Shown: positions 63,854-64,000 of the stretch, piece after piece | Layout of the letters: each line of letters opens with the position of its first letter | Numbering within the stretch: the first letter of the stretch is position 1 | Origin: Alkaliphilus flagellatus | Lineage (GTDB): Bacteria; Bacillota; Clostridia; Peptostreptococcales; Natronincolaceae | Assembly (NCBI RefSeq): GCF_018919215.1 | Contig: NZ_JAHLQK010000001.1 | Coordinates: forward strand, 995,146 to 1,059,145 | Reading direction: 5' to 3' | Length of the DNA: 64,000 nucleotides | Made by a program: the position numbers and the translations under genes | Notes under the pieces: model-generated | The model's database searches: none | Seen by the model: the letters and a program-made list of their open reading frames with translations, nothing else | Told to the model about the DNA's origin: nothing

Positions 63854-64000
63854 ATGCATAAGTATATATTAAGAAGACTTATTATGCTAATCCCTGTTAT
63901 GTTAGGTGTATCATTTATAGTATTCACTTTAATGCATTTTACACCTGGTGATCCTGCAAGAATTATGCTTGGTGAGTCAGCACCAGTAGAAGATGTTTTA
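63854..64000 (+). CDS. Peptide ABC transporter permease (DppB-like), 3' end outside window
   Basis: After AAAGGAGGATTTTAA the frame reads MHKYILRRLIMLIPVMLGVS then FIVFTLMHFTPGDPARIML, the DppB N-terminus with its first membrane helix and the conserved PGDPA motif. The gene is open to the end of the window. It starts the permease section of the second peptide importer. Confidence 0.93.
   Translation, partial: MHKYILRRLIMLIPVMLGVSFIVFTLMHFTPGDPARIMLGESAPVEDVL

Overview
The window is AT-rich, with strong GGAGG-type ribosome binding sites, frequent GTG/TTG starts, many lipoprotein boxes and a dgt-dnaG-rpoD-trmK-nif3-rnpB backbone. This points to a low-GC Gram-positive anaerobe of the class Clostridia, roughly the Alkaliphilus/Tissierella/Peptostreptococcales range. 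The species cannot be read from the sequence. I saw no tRNA, rRNA, CRISPR array, transposase or integrase gene.

Layout. (1) 1-9.96 kb is an accessory region of plus-strand genes: a cut-off M28 peptidase, a VOC protein, an AraC/GyrI regulator, a nucleotidyltransferase-like gene with a CD3324-type regulator, a double MerR regulator with a short UvrA2-like ABC protein, and DUF2975 with an XRE regulator. The first five gene or gene-pair units are each followed by a copy, complete or decayed, of one ~270-bp palindromic repeat, always in the same orientation. The result looks like a cassette array. A B12-binding radical SAM gene and a beta-glucosidase remnant follow. (2) 11.9-19.3 kb is visibly richer in GC and forms a sigma-54 cysteine-breakdown locus: a divergent cysteine desulfidase, a PatB/MalY C-S lyase, a DAACS symporter, a glutaredoxin/RidA fusion beside a decayed ridA copy, and a sigma-54 activator. 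Two near-consensus -24/-12 promoters face apart around a palindrome. (3) 19.6-20.7 kb holds a PadR/HAAS module with a decayed third gene. (4) 21.1-28.3 kb is the conserved backbone (dgt, dnaG, rpoD, trmK, nif3, RNase H-like, rnpB).

(5) 28.3-42.5 kb lies between rnpB and a second copy of the rnpB 3' end. It carries three rhodanese lipoproteins, two TVP38/TMEM64 membrane proteins, a heterodisulfide-reductase-like Fe-S protein, two 'rSAM/selenodomain-associated' transferases (TIGR04282 and TIGR04283 types), a small-molecule kinase-like protein, a nucleoside hydrolase and a YnjBCD-like ABC importer. The mix recalls the E. coli ydjXYZ-ynjABCDEF cluster plus a sugar/nucleotide branch. It is the best candidate here for an undescribed system, perhaps handling a sulfur- or selenium-containing nucleoside or sugar. 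(6) 42.6-48.5 kb holds a LUD-domain protein, mscL and a CstA-type transporter next to a LytS/LytR-type two-component system. (7) 48.7-52.0 kb is a lone PglX-like adenine methyltransferase with no other BREX genes. (8) 52.2-64.0 kb holds a lipoprotein, a Nudix hydrolase, a broken M28 peptidase gene, a complete five-gene dipeptide/oligopeptide ABC operon, a MaoC-type hydratase, and the start of a second peptide ABC operon that runs off the window.
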